DNA of 35,946 bases from Sedimentisphaerales bacterium (lineage in GTDB: Bacteria > Planctomycetota > Phycisphaerae > Sedimentisphaerales > Anaerobacaceae). A program made the position numbers and the translations under genes. The stretch lies in the NCBI GenBank assembly GCA_016931715.1, contig JAFGEF010000063.1:1-35946 (forward strand), written 5' to 3'. The notes below the pieces were generated by a model that searched no databases, had not been told where the DNA came from, and saw only the letters and a list, made by a program, of their open reading frames with translations. Shown piece after piece: positions 25,586 to 32,996 of the stretch. The stretch's first letter is position 1; every line of letters starts with the position of its first letter.

Positions 25586-26557
25586 TTATGAACATTTTCC
25601 GAAATTTTCAATAGTCTCCGTTACGATGTCTTTCTTTTTTTCTTCCATAGGTTGTTTTTTATACCCCAGCTCTTTTCTGGCCAGTGACATGAAAAGTGCG
25701 TTGGGATTATTTCCTTTTTTCGCTTCTGTAACGAGTCTTTCAGCTTTGTCGTAAATATCCGAAGAAAAATAGTCGCTCAGGCAGGAGTCGTTGATGTATT
25801 TGCAAATATTATTAAATGCAGTTCTGTCAGAGCGTGTTTTGGCTATTAATGACTTATTGAGAAACTCACTGAATTTAAGACCCCGAGAATAAATTCTGAT
25901 TTTTTTCACAGATGGATCGTTTTCATTATCTCGAACCGAATTCGAAAGGGAAAAAGCTGAATTAATCGAAGTCGAATCGAGCTTTTCGGAACTTGAGACT
26001 CGTGACTGGCAGTTCGCAGGCTCGATACCCGGCTTCCGAGTCATGAGCGATGGATTTTCGTTTTGATTCTTGTTCAATTCGCTTCGCTTCTCGTTCTTTC
26101 TTTTCATGTTCTCGTTCTCGTTCAATTCGCTTCGCTTCTCGTTCTCGTTCGCATCGTCTGTGCATTGCTCAGGCAATGCCTGACCATCCTTATTCCATCG
26201 TGCATTTGCACCTTTAAGCCCTTTGTCAGTAAGCATTTGTGAGCGGCTGCGTGCTATCTCCAATTCTTTCAAGACCTTTTCGTGGTAAATTTTGTTACGC
26301 TTGTGTTTGAATTTGGTTCCAATTGTCTTCCATGCGTGCTCGAATTGTTTCCTGGTGGAGTTGCACATCCGATACACTTTTTCATTTAATTCGAGATAGC
26401 CGCCTTTGGAATATAGGAAAAGAATTAACGTGCAGTAAATTCCCCGCTCGATTGGTTTCATATATATGAATTCGCAGTCGTAAAGAAACTTATCGTAATC
26501 GAGGAAAACGTACCTGATTTTATTTCTCTTTTTCATAGGTCTCTGTGAATATTTCAT
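25586..26557 (-). CDS. YdaU/DUF1376-like phage replication protein
   Basis: 323 residues. The N-terminal DYDKFLYDCEFIYMKPIERGIYCTLILFLYSKGG is the DUF1376/YdaU winged-helix start found in phage replication initiator genes. KGLKGANARWNKDG follows, a typical region in such proteins. The middle (about 130-210) is a polar low-complexity linker with a duplicated NEKRSELNENEN unit, encoded by a 26-base direct repeat (26072-26097 and 26120-26145). The C-terminal 100 residues are helical (KFSEFLNKSLIAKTRSDRTAFNNICKYI; NPNALFMSLARKELGYKK) and resemble helicase-loader tails. Start ATG 26557 has no clear ribosome site; ATG 26536 is an alternative. It belongs with the phage-type genes on this strand. Confidence 0.7.
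   Translation of the reverse strand: MKYSQRPMKKRNKIRYVFLDYDKFLYDCEFIYMKPIERGIYCTLILFLYSKGGYLELNEKVYRMCNSTRKQFEHAWKTIGTKFKHKRNKIYHEKVLKELEIARSRSQMLTDKGLKGANARWNKDGQALPEQCTDDANENEKRSELNENENMKRKNEKRSELNKNQNENPSLMTRKPGIEPANCQSRVSSSEKLDSTSINSAFSLSNSVRDNENDPSVKKIRIYSRGLKFSEFLNKSLIAKTRSDRTAFNNICKYINDSCLSDYFSSDIYDKAERLVTEAKKGNNPNALFMSLARKELGYKKQPMEEKKKDIVTETIENFGKCS
26072..26145. repeat. 26-base perfect direct repeat inside the replication gene
   Basis: Two identical copies (26072-26097, 26120-26145) begin GTTCAATTCGCTTCGCTTCT. They are 48 bases apart, 16 codons, so frame is kept and residues ENEKRSELN are duplicated. Likely slippage or repeat expansion in the linker. Confidence 0.85.
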
Positions 26558-26640
26558 GGTTATTTCGAGTTTTAAACAAAACAGCAGGCGGTGAATGAGT
26601 TATTCAAAATGTTTAAAGTTGAAAGTGTTTGAAGTTTATT

Positions 26641-26664
26641 AATGGTGCATTATAACGCACCATT
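26641..26664. repeat. Short palindrome AATGGTGC/GCACCATT
   Basis: Eight-base perfect arms with an eight-base loop, followed on the plus strand by TCTTTTT. A related palindrome lies at 28191-28208. It could act as a terminator on the plus strand or be a short dispersed repeat. Confidence 0.55.
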
Positions 26665-26732
26665 TCTTTTTATGTTATCGCGAGACCTGTTTTGCAGTTC
26701 GCGGTTATCGACAAAGTAAGCTTTGGATTTGT

Positions 26733-27233
26733 TTAGTTAATACCCCAGTTGAGGTCTTTTGTTTGTTCGGGTTTAATGAATTTGATTTGGCCGTCATTGA
26801 ATACGACAAAGCACCCCGGCTTTCCATTACTTGTTGGAGCGAGCGATTCTGCCTGGCCGTGAGCGTTCCAGCCGCCTGTGCTTTCAAATAGTAAAACAAC
26901 ATCTTTGGGAGAATCTGGTTTTGCGTTTGGATTCAGTGCGATTGTATTTTTTGTCCGAGACTTTGATGGTAATGTGAATACATCTTTTTCATTATCGAAA
27001 TATGGTAATAATAAATCCTGCCAGTTTTCTGCTGGTGGATATTTACCATTTTTTTCAAAGTATTCAAGAATTGCTGTGTGTGTTTTATGTAATAAAGCAG
27101 TAATCTTAACTTCAATTCCGAATCCTCGTAATGGTGGTTGAACTATTTCTTGTATTAATAAAGGCATTAAAGGTAAGGAAACAAGAAATATCAATACAAC
27201 CAGTATGAGTTTATCTTTTGAATTTTGTTTCAT
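26733..27233 (-). CDS. Prepilin-like single-pass membrane protein
   Basis: 166 residues from ATG 27233; the in-frame TTG at 27239 is less likely, and AAGGGA lies upstream. An N-terminal hydrophobic helix (LILVVLIFLVSLPLMPLLIQEIV) precedes a soluble domain resembling type II pseudopilin/DUF1559 proteins: LHKTHTAILEYFEKNGKYPPAENWQDLLLPYF, and the end GKPGCFVVFNDGQIKFI. The H-x9-DG-like end (VVFNDGQIKFI) is common in planctomycete prepilin-like proteins. The canonical G/F-T-L-x-E cleavage motif is absent, so processing by prepilin peptidase is unlikely. Function unknown. It is flanked by the replication-like gene and LRR paralogue D. Confidence 0.7.
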   Translation of the reverse strand: MKQNSKDKLILVVLIFLVSLPLMPLLIQEIVQPPLRGFGIEVKITALLHKTHTAILEYFEKNGKYPPAENWQDLLLPYFDNEKDVFTLPSKSRTKNTIALNPNAKPDSPKDVVLLFESTGGWNAHGQAESLAPTSNGKPGCFVVFNDGQIKFIKPEQTKDLNWGIN

Positions 27234-27274
27234 AAGCAAATTGTCCCTTTTTCTGTAATTATCAGTATAAGTTC

Positions 27275-28099
27275 CTAATGCATGATTCTCAAATATGGCA
27301 GAGCTTTTTTCAGTTCTGCTTCCTGCTCATCGCTGACATTCGTACCAAAAAGTGCAAGGGTTTTGAGGTTTTTCAAATTCGCTAAAGGCTTAATGTCGCT
27401 GATGTCAGTTTTCGAAATCTCAAGTAATTGAAGTTTTGTAAGATTCGTTAACACGCTTATGTCCCTGACCTTCGTGCCCATAATGTAAAGAATTCGCAGG
27501 TTTGTTAATTTCGCTAACACGCTTATGTCACTGACCTGAGTATTTCCAAGGTTTAATTCTTGCAGGTTTTTCAGATTCGCAAGCGGCTTGATGTCGCTAA
27601 CCTGAGTATCCCCAAGGTTTAATATATTCAGCTTTTTCAAATTCGCAAGAGGTGTGATATCAGCGACCTGTGTGCTCGAAATGTTAAGAGATTGTAGATT
27701 ATCAAGATTCGTAAGAGGACTTAAATCTATCGCGAATCTTTTCTCGAGATTGAGAAGACCGTGTTTTGCTAAAAAAGACATCCATTTCGGTATAGCACCC
27801 ATAGGATAATGAATATCAAAAAGTTCCAACCTTTCCAGGTTAGTTAATTTCTCAAGCAGTTTGATATCTGAAAACTTTTTGCTATTGATTGAAATATTTG
27901 TTATTTGTGCGAAATCTTCATCAGTCAAACTGTTAGGGTCTTTATTCAACTGCTTTCCGGCAATTTCACGGATAATTTTCTCACTGGTCGGATCTGGTTT
28001 AGGTTCCCACTTCAAAAATGATACAAGCAAACCAGCAATTATCAATAGCAAAGCTCCGATCCCGATTATGATTTTCAGCCTGTTTGCTTTGTCTGCCAT
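27275..28099 (-). CDS. Membrane-anchored LRR protein (paralogue D)
   Basis: 274 residues, the most regular member. The leader KANRLKIIIGIGALLLIIAGLLVSFL is followed by KWEPKPDPTSEKIIREIAGK and LTDEDFAQI, which closely match paralogue B. The insert IPKWMSFLAKHGLLNLE follows the first repeat. Six LRR units then occur, e.g. LDNLQSLNISSTQVADITPL, LKKLNILNLGDTQVSDIKPL, LKNLQELNLGNTQVSDISVL and LTNLRILYIMGTKVRDISVL. The near-identity of units 3-5 suggests recent internal repeat duplication. The cap reads SDEQEAELKKALPYLRIM. Weak ribosome site AAGGGC. Predicted extracytoplasmic binding protein. Confidence 0.85.
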   Translation of the reverse strand: MADKANRLKIIIGIGALLLIIAGLLVSFLKWEPKPDPTSEKIIREIAGKQLNKDPNSLTDEDFAQITNISINSKKFSDIKLLEKLTNLERLELFDIHYPMGAIPKWMSFLAKHGLLNLEKRFAIDLSPLTNLDNLQSLNISSTQVADITPLANLKKLNILNLGDTQVSDIKPLANLKNLQELNLGNTQVSDISVLAKLTNLRILYIMGTKVRDISVLTNLTKLQLLEISKTDISDIKPLANLKNLKTLALFGTNVSDEQEAELKKALPYLRIMH

Positions 28100-28185
28100 A
28101 AAATTAGCCCTTTAATTTTCTCACTTTTCAATTGAACCATTCAAAACATTGTTTGTCAATCACATTTATCGAGTTTTTTGTCTCA

Positions 28186-28842
28186 TTAATGGTGCGATTC
28201 ATCGCACCCTACTTTTATAAAGGATTCTGCGAGCATGGTGATTGCTTCCGATTTTGTTTTGCGTGCATTTAACTTTGAATCTGCTTTCTGCAACATGCTG
28301 AATGCCTGCTCGATAGTTTGCTTTTGTTTTTTATTAATGAAAAAGACCAGCGGCTCGGCGAAATTGTCCCTGTCTTGTCTGGCAGGCTTGCATGGAAGTT
28401 TTAAGCTGCGATAACGCTCGATTTGGCCCGCTGTGAGGGGAAGCAGTTGAGCGAGTTTTTTCGCATCCAAATTTTCGCTGAGCCGATTTATAAGAGCGAG
28501 CTTCTTTTCGAGAATAGATGTGCCGGAAAGACGATTGAGAGTTGCGAGAAAAATATCGACTTGATTGTCATCGACATCCCAGATGCAAACATCAACAGTT
28601 GTATAGGCAAGCTGCCTGAGTGCTTTTACGCGATTATGGCCGTTGATTATTTCGTATTGCGTATTACTTTTCCTGACTATGATTGGTTCATATAAGCCTG
28701 TGCGTTCTATGTTGCGAACGAGTTTTGCGAAAGTTGTTTTGCTCATGCGGCTGGGACTGTTCGGATTGTCAATCAGTATTTCGATTGGTACTTTTGTGAT
28801 TTCATTTTGTTTTTCAAGCTGCGTTTTTGTTTTGTTTTCCAT
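28186..28842 (-). CDS. ParB/Srx-domain protein
   Basis: 218 residues, start ATG with CAGGAG upstream. The N-terminal ParB/sulfiredoxin-like domain (about 15-95) reads ITKVPIEILIDNPNSPSRMS, LVRNIERTGLYEPIIVRK, then YEIINGHNRVKALRQL. GHNR replaces the GERR box of chromosomal ParB. A helical part follows (VDIFLATLNRLSGTS, LSENLDAKKLAQLLPLTAGQIERY), the second with an HTH look. The last residues are encoded by a palindromic repeat (28191-28208). No ParA is nearby, so a partition role is unlikely. It is 88 bases downstream of the GNAT gene on the same strand and probably part of that module. Confidence 0.82.
   Translation of the reverse strand: MENKTKTQLEKQNEITKVPIEILIDNPNSPSRMSKTTFAKLVRNIERTGLYEPIIVRKSNTQYEIINGHNRVKALRQLAYTTVDVCIWDVDDNQVDIFLATLNRLSGTSILEKKLALINRLSENLDAKKLAQLLPLTAGQIERYRSLKLPCKPARQDRDNFAEPLVFFINKKQKQTIEQAFSMLQKADSKLNARKTKSEAITMLAESFIKVGCDESHH
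28191..28208. repeat. Palindrome GGTGCGAT/ATCGCACC forming the ParB-like 3' end
   Basis: Eight-base perfect arms around TC. It encodes the final residues GCDESHH and abuts the stop codon. A related palindrome is at 26641-26664. Confidence 0.7.
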
Positions 28843-28895
28843 GATTTTCTCCTGCTGTGGATAGACTCCGTCCCCGTGGGGTGTATAAAAGTTTT

Positions 28896-28952
28896 GTCAT
28901 TAGTATTTAGTTGCCAGTCTTCACTATTCACTAACGACCAGCGACTAATGAC
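28896..28952. repeat. Nine-base inverted repeat over the GNAT gene 3' end
   Basis: GTCATTAGT (28896-28904) and ACTAATGAC (28944-28952) flank text such as CACTAACGACCAGCGACTAATGAC. It resembles decayed dispersed repeats. It overlaps the GNAT stop codon at 28931-28933. Confidence 0.5.
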
Positions 28953-29665
28953 TGATTGAACCAGATATAATACATTGGCCGCTCTGTCAGTCTGCTCAAG
29001 ACGAATTGAGTTCGTTCAGGCGACGAACTGACATAGCGTTTATTGCCGAAACTTTTCAGGAAAATACTGAATTCTTTTTCGATAAACTTATGTTTCTTAA
29101 TTGTCAGCATCTCAATTTTATGATGTACTCTAACGGGGTCGATGAACAGCGATTCATCAATTCCGACTGAGTTTAAGGCTTCTATCATACGGACACAGCT
29201 TGTTTTCGGCGGCGATGAGTAAGCCGTCATTCCTGCTCTCTCGAAAAAAGGATTAACAGCTCCCATAATACCTGAAGCTTCGATGATAGGGACATTCACA
29301 AGAGGCAGGGTCTGGCGTATGAGATGGCAGGCAAGCCCAAGCCCGCGAAAGCGAGGTTCAATTATAAGTCTGCTGATTCGGCGGACAGTTTTATTCAAAA
29401 GAGAAATTTGTGTCTTTCTGTCTAATCCGACAAAGAAATTTCCTGTCGCTATATTGCGAAGTTCAAGACCTGGATTTGGCAGTGAATACACGATTACGCC
29501 GATGGTTTTTGCATCGAGAAACGAATCCTGCTTCGGTTTTAATGCGAATATATTTGTGAATGGCCCGGTTTTTAAATTGCGATAATGGTATTTTGCCAGT
29601 TCTTTATAATCATCAAAACAGCCTTCGACAATTTGCGTTTTTAATGACAATGAGCAGTTCAGCAT
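28931..29665 (-). CDS. GNAT-type acyltransferase, Mom-like candidate
   Basis: 244 residues. The GNAT motif A is RRISRLIIEPRFRGLGLACHLIRQTL (about 95-120), with the acyl-CoA loop R107-G-L-G110-L-A112. It is followed by VPIIEASGIMGAVNPFFERAGM (about 125-146), where an Asn-Pro-Phe-Phe-x-x-Ala-Gly-Met box closes the fold. The C-terminal 95 residues are basic and helical. Start ATG 29665 overlaps the ABC ATPase stop by 7 bases with AGGAG six bases upstream, so the two are translationally coupled. From memory, this ABC plus GNAT pair also occurs as one fused protein, and GNAT-fold Mom of phage Mu modifies DNA; transfer of that role here is inference. Confidence 0.75.
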   Translation of the reverse strand: MLNCSLSLKTQIVEGCFDDYKELAKYHYRNLKTGPFTNIFALKPKQDSFLDAKTIGVIVYSLPNPGLELRNIATGNFFVGLDRKTQISLLNKTVRRISRLIIEPRFRGLGLACHLIRQTLPLVNVPIIEASGIMGAVNPFFERAGMTAYSSPPKTSCVRMIEALNSVGIDESLFIDPVRVHHKIEMLTIKKHKFIEKEFSIFLKSFGNKRYVSSSPERTQFVLSRLTERPMYYIWFNQSLVAGR

Positions 29666-30315
29666 GGTTGTCTCCTCATATCCCTGTAGGTGACATATGT
29701 CGGGCCGGATGATTCGATGAGGACGATTATGTCAGGCGCCAAATCGGCAAGCAAATCTCTATGGCTCGATGCAAGCATAAAAATTGTGCCTGTTCTCTTC
29801 GCAAATTTTCTGATGTTATAAGAAATCGCGCAGGCGGTGATGCGGTCAAGTTCGGAGCTGAATTCGTCTGCAATAATATATTTCCTGTTTTGTGCCATCG
29901 CCATCGCCATGCGAAAACGGAATTTCTCGCCGTCACTGAGATTTGCGGCCTTTTTGATAATGCAGAAGCAATCGGAAAGACCCGCCGTGCTGAGAAGTTG
30001 CAGGGAAGCCAGCAGGCCATCGTTTATGCAGTCGATTACGGCTTTATCGACCGGAAGCTCGATTTGCGATATATTGACCCTGTCCTGCTGCTCGATGGCG
30101 TTCTCAAGTTCGTGCAGCAGTACGCTTTTACCTGAGCCGGACGGACCTGTAATATAAACAACATCGCCGGGCTTAATATCAAGACTGCATGAATGAGTTT
30201 TTGTCTGGTCTTTTAACCTGTCGATAGTCAGGCCGAACATTCTGCAGACATCCGTAACCTTTTCTGTTATGATTCCATCCCATGAAAATGTTTTTTTGAG
30301 TGTAAAAGTAGTCAT
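29659..30315 (-). CDS. ABC-type ATPase without permease, partner of the GNAT protein
   Basis: 218 residues. Walker A GPSGSGKS (57-64), signature NLSDGE (about 125-130, LSDGE for LSGGQ), Walker B YIIADE (146-151) and switch His185 in ASSHRD. The N-terminal VTDVCRMFGLTIDRL differs from transporter ATPases. No membrane protein is encoded nearby, so transport is unlikely. Soluble ABC ATPases of this kind act on nucleic acids or as conformational motors. Start ATG 30315 overlaps the upstream HTH stop by four bases (ATGA) and its end overlaps the GNAT start, a compact three-gene operon. Confidence 0.82.
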   Translation of the reverse strand: MTTFTLKKTFSWDGIITEKVTDVCRMFGLTIDRLKDQTKTHSCSLDIKPGDVVYITGPSGSGKSVLLHELENAIEQQDRVNISQIELPVDKAVIDCINDGLLASLQLLSTAGLSDCFCIIKKAANLSDGEKFRFRMAMAMAQNRKYIIADEFSSELDRITACAISYNIRKFAKRTGTIFMLASSHRDLLADLAPDIIVLIESSGPTYVTYRDMRRQPC

Positions 30316-30740
30316 CTTTTTCCCTTTCTGTTTGTATTTGCTGTTAGTTGTATTTCTTTTAATTTCTCGCGAATTTGATAGTAACTTGCGTTTCCTTTTT
30401 CTGCTATCTGTTTTATCGATAGTCCCTTGATGAAGTAATCATGCGCTATTGCTATTTCTCCCGGCGTGAACAATGTATTTTTTTTCATACATGAAATGAA
30501 TGTCCCTTTTGTAAGTTCATGTGTTATTTTCTTTATCCTTCTCGATACCTTGCTTCTATTAACGCCGAGCAGCAGGGCGATTTGCCGACAGCTTATCCTG
30601 CTTTCAAGATACATTGACATGATTATCTTGTCATTCTTCTCAAGCAGAAAGAGTCTGCTCCTGATAATATCATTTTGCTCCCGCAGGAGATTGACAGGTA
30701 TAAACCCGCATGATTCGATTTCCCCGGCACTCGTTTTCAT
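30312..30740 (-). CDS. Two-HTH regulator (sigma-region-4-like)
   Basis: 142 residues from ATG 30740; a TTG at 30755 is also in frame and neither has a good ribosome site. First HTH: MYLESRISCRQIALLLGVNRSKVSRRIKKIT (sigma-70 region 4 or transposase-like). Second: FTPGEIAIAHDYFIKGLSIKQIAEKGNASYYQIREKL. No sigma region 2, so it is not a sigma factor. As first gene of the ABC-GNAT operon it may be its regulator or a late-gene activator of phage type. An inverted repeat 49-70 bases upstream could be its site. Confidence 0.68.
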   Translation of the reverse strand: MKTSAGEIESCGFIPVNLLREQNDIIRSRLFLLEKNDKIIMSMYLESRISCRQIALLLGVNRSKVSRRIKKITHELTKGTFISCMKKNTLFTPGEIAIAHDYFIKGLSIKQIAEKGNASYYQIREKLKEIQLTANTNRKGKR

Positions 30741-31100
30741 ATATGCAATCCGCAAGCAATAAATAATATATATAATACAATCTATGTTGATGTTATGTTA
30801 TATAAACATCTAACATATTATATTATTTATTCATACACAAAATTCGTCAACAGCAAATTCTATAATATTTTAAATATTTTTGATGGTAAATGATTCGCAG
30901 TTCCGTATATCGTTTGAAGGCAATGATTTACGGCAGATGTTTGGGGGGAAAAATATTTTAAAAAATATCAAATTTTTTCTTCACGCTGTGTTTTTTTACA
31001 TGCAAAAAAAGAATTTCTTGCATATACTCCAAAAAGGATTATATTGTCAAAGATAATATAAGACCTTATTATGATAAACATATAAGTGAAAAAGGAAGTT
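30741..31100. other. Divergent promoter region between HTH operon and PfkB gene
   Basis: About 360 bases, very AT-rich, with the inverted repeat at 30789-30810 near the HTH gene. No gene supported. Promoters for both flanking genes are expected here, but no -35/-10 pair could be assigned with confidence. Confidence 0.6.
30789..30810. promoter_or_regulatory. Candidate operator GATGTT-N10-AACATC
   Basis: Six-base perfect arms ten bases apart, embedded in ATGTTATGTTATATAAACATCTAACAT, where ATGTTA/TAACAT half-sites recur. The centre-to-centre distance fits binding on one DNA face. Its place just upstream of the HTH operon suggests autoregulation. Confidence 0.4.
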
Positions 31101-32069
31101 ATGAAGGGAAGGACTCCCAAAGTAATCGTAATCGGCGGCACGCATATCGACATGGCGATACGATGCACGCAAATCCCGTCTATAGGCCAGTATGTAAGTG
31201 GTTCGGCATTATCATATGCAATAGCGGGTCCAGGCCCGATTCAGGCGGTTCAGGCGGCATTATGCGGCTGCGAAGTATCGCTAATAAGCAAGATCGGAAG
31301 CGGTTCTTTTGCAAAAATGATTCTCGATGGGCTTGCGGAATATAAAATCAATACTGATTTTGTGCAGTGCGTAAAAGCCAAGAACACAGGTGTTCATGTA
31401 ACAATGGTAAATGCCGAGGGTGAAAATGCCGGATGTTTTTACACAGGTGCAAACAGCGCCATGGTCCCGATGGATATAACAGCCGCTGAAGAAATTATTT
31501 CAGAGGCCGATGTTTGCCTTATGCATGGCGAATTGCCGCAGGATACGATAGTTGAAGCGATTCGTTGTGCAGTATTGCATGGAACGAAAACGATTCTCGA
31601 TCCGGCAAGGCCTTTGGAACAGAAAGGACAGGAAAGCGGCGAACTTCCGGCAGAATATTTTTCGGTTGATGTGATAATTCCGAATTTGTCCGAAGCGGCC
31701 GACATAACAGACCAGGCATCGGCAGGAGTTCGGAACGGAAGACTCATCGGCTCCGATTTAATCGCACGAGGCGTAAAACACGCTGTTATTACGATGGGTA
31801 AGCGCGGATGTCTGGTAGTCGATAGAAATGGAGCAGACCATATACCCGCATTTGAAGTCGAGCTTGTAAATCAGTCCGGCAGGGGTGACGCTTTTAACGG
31901 CGCTCTTGCTGCGTATTATGCAATTGAGGATGATATACGCGGGGCGGTAAAATTCGCATCAGCAGCGGGGGCGCTGACCTGCACAAAGTTCGGCCTGATT
32001 GAAGCCCTTCCAACAAAGGCTGATATTATCCAACTGCTTCAAAACCAGGATACAGAGCACGAAATATAA
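31101..32069 (+). CDS. PfkB-family sugar kinase
   Basis: ATP-dependent phosphorylation of a sugar or nucleoside-like substrate, cytosolic. 322 residues from ATG 31101 (AAGGAA upstream; a GTG at 31086 is less likely). Family features: VIVIGGTHIDMAIRC at the start, the first signature region AGPGPIQAVQAALCGCEVSLISKIGSGSFA, VIIPNLSEAADITD, AVITMGKRGCLVVD, and the C-terminal signature QSGRGDAFNGALAAYY with the catalytic Asp. The first signature is unusual, with PGPIQAV in place of the common GGxGxNQA, so the substrate cannot be named (ribokinase-like). Divergent from the phage-type operon and probably a normal host gene. Confidence 0.85.
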   Translation: MKGRTPKVIVIGGTHIDMAIRCTQIPSIGQYVSGSALSYAIAGPGPIQAVQAALCGCEVSLISKIGSGSFAKMILDGLAEYKINTDFVQCVKAKNTGVHVTMVNAEGENAGCFYTGANSAMVPMDITAAEEIISEADVCLMHGELPQDTIVEAIRCAVLHGTKTILDPARPLEQKGQESGELPAEYFSVDVIIPNLSEAADITDQASAGVRNGRLIGSDLIARGVKHAVITMGKRGCLVVDRNGADHIPAFEVELVNQSGRGDAFNGALAAYYAIEDDIRGAVKFASAAGALTCTKFGLIEALPTKADIIQLLQNQDTEHEI

Positions 32070-32370
32070 GCAGAAAAATCAATAACGATGCGCTTATTTC
32101 CAGTCTCAGAATCCCCTAATCGCCCTTCAGGGAAATATTTTTTTTCTGCAAAGCTTATCAAATCATGGTTTTTGTTGCCAAAAACTTCTATAATATGCTG
32201 GAAAACAGGTTTGTGCCACTGGCTCGCTTGTAATATAAAAAAGAGTAATTTGAGAAATATTTGCTATTTATTGAATTTTATGTTATTGTATTAATCATGA
32301 TCTTTAGTAATGTCGTTATAGAGAAGATGAAAAGAAATAAGAACTACATATTTTGTTAAAAGGGGTAAAA

Positions 32371-32748
32371 ATGAAAAAAGCGTATTTAATCACAGCAGTT
32401 GTTTTAATAGCAGCAGTTGCAACAAGTTTAGTCATTGCTAATACGGCAAATGAAGGAGATAAATATAGTATTACTATATCACCAAGTACACTCTTTCTCG
32501 GAAGTAAATCTGTTGTTGTTACCGTTCATTCTAATATACCCTACGCAATTGTTTCTGATGCTAAAATTACATTAGAGGGTATCGAGGCTAAATCTACCTT
32601 TGCTGATGCTTGCGGAGATCTCGTTGTCAAATTTAATAGTGCAGACGTAAAAGATATTGTTGAACCAGGAGTATGTATTCTTACTCTAACTGTAGATATT
32701 GAAGAGGGCGATGATATTGAGGTAGATGATACTATTATTGTTAAGTAA
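32371..32748 (+). CDS. Small secreted or anchored beta protein
   Basis: 125 residues from ATG 32371 with AAGGGG six bases upstream; an in-frame TTG at 32353 is rejected. N-terminal signal or anchor KKAYLITAVVLIAAVATSLVIANTA. The rest is a single beta-sandwich-like domain (YSITISPSTLFLGSKSVVVTVHSNIPY; ILTLTVDIEEGDDIEVDDTIIVK) with an acidic C-terminus. This resembles IPT/Ig-like domains that follow sequences such as ISPSTL; no named family. Monocistronic with its own terminator. Confidence 0.72.
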   Translation: MKKAYLITAVVLIAAVATSLVIANTANEGDKYSITISPSTLFLGSKSVVVTVHSNIPYAIVSDAKITLEGIEAKSTFADACGDLVVKFNSADVKDIVEPGVCILTLTVDIEEGDDIEVDDTIIVK

Positions 32749-32804
32749 AAAATAGCCCGGCAGTTGCTGAACGACTGTCAAGAGACAATAGATATAAAAA
32801 TATC

Positions 32805-32835
32805 AAAAGCTGTGAGCATTTGCTTGCAGCTTTTT
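32805..32835 (+). terminator. Intrinsic terminator after small secreted protein
   Basis: Stem AAAGCTGTGAGC/GCTTGCAGCTTT with a four-base loop and T-run, 57 bases past the stop. It shares the GCTGTGAG...CTTGCAGCT core with the terminator at 8319-8350. Confidence 0.85.
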
Positions 32836-32996
32836 GTATTTAACAAATACAAAAAAGCGGATTTCTTAATTTACAACTGCATGCAAAATTAACAGCTTGA
32901 AAATAATACCGATATATTGTATATAGATTAAAAATAACACAAACAAGTTTTGGAAAATCCTTGTTAATTCTTATAATTTAGTTATGGGGGTGGATT

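Noticed and set aside
25962..26165. Arg/Glu-rich minus-strand frame
   Set aside because: Alternate frame of the repeat-rich linker in the replication-like gene.
28186..28842. Chromosome partition protein ParB
   Set aside because: No ParA, no parS-like site seen, the GERR box is GHNR, and the context is phage-type.
29659..30315. ABC transporter ATPase
   Set aside because: No permease or substrate-binding protein nearby and the N-terminus differs from transporter ATPases; a soluble role with the GNAT partner is more likely.
30312..30740. Sigma factor
   Set aside because: Only region-4-like HTH motifs; no region 2 for -10 recognition.
32088..32294. 68-residue plus-strand frame after the PfkB gene
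   Set aside because: No ribosome site, no domain, Cys/Trp-rich composition unlike its neighbours; probably chance in a 300-base gap (32070-32370) where I see nothing else.
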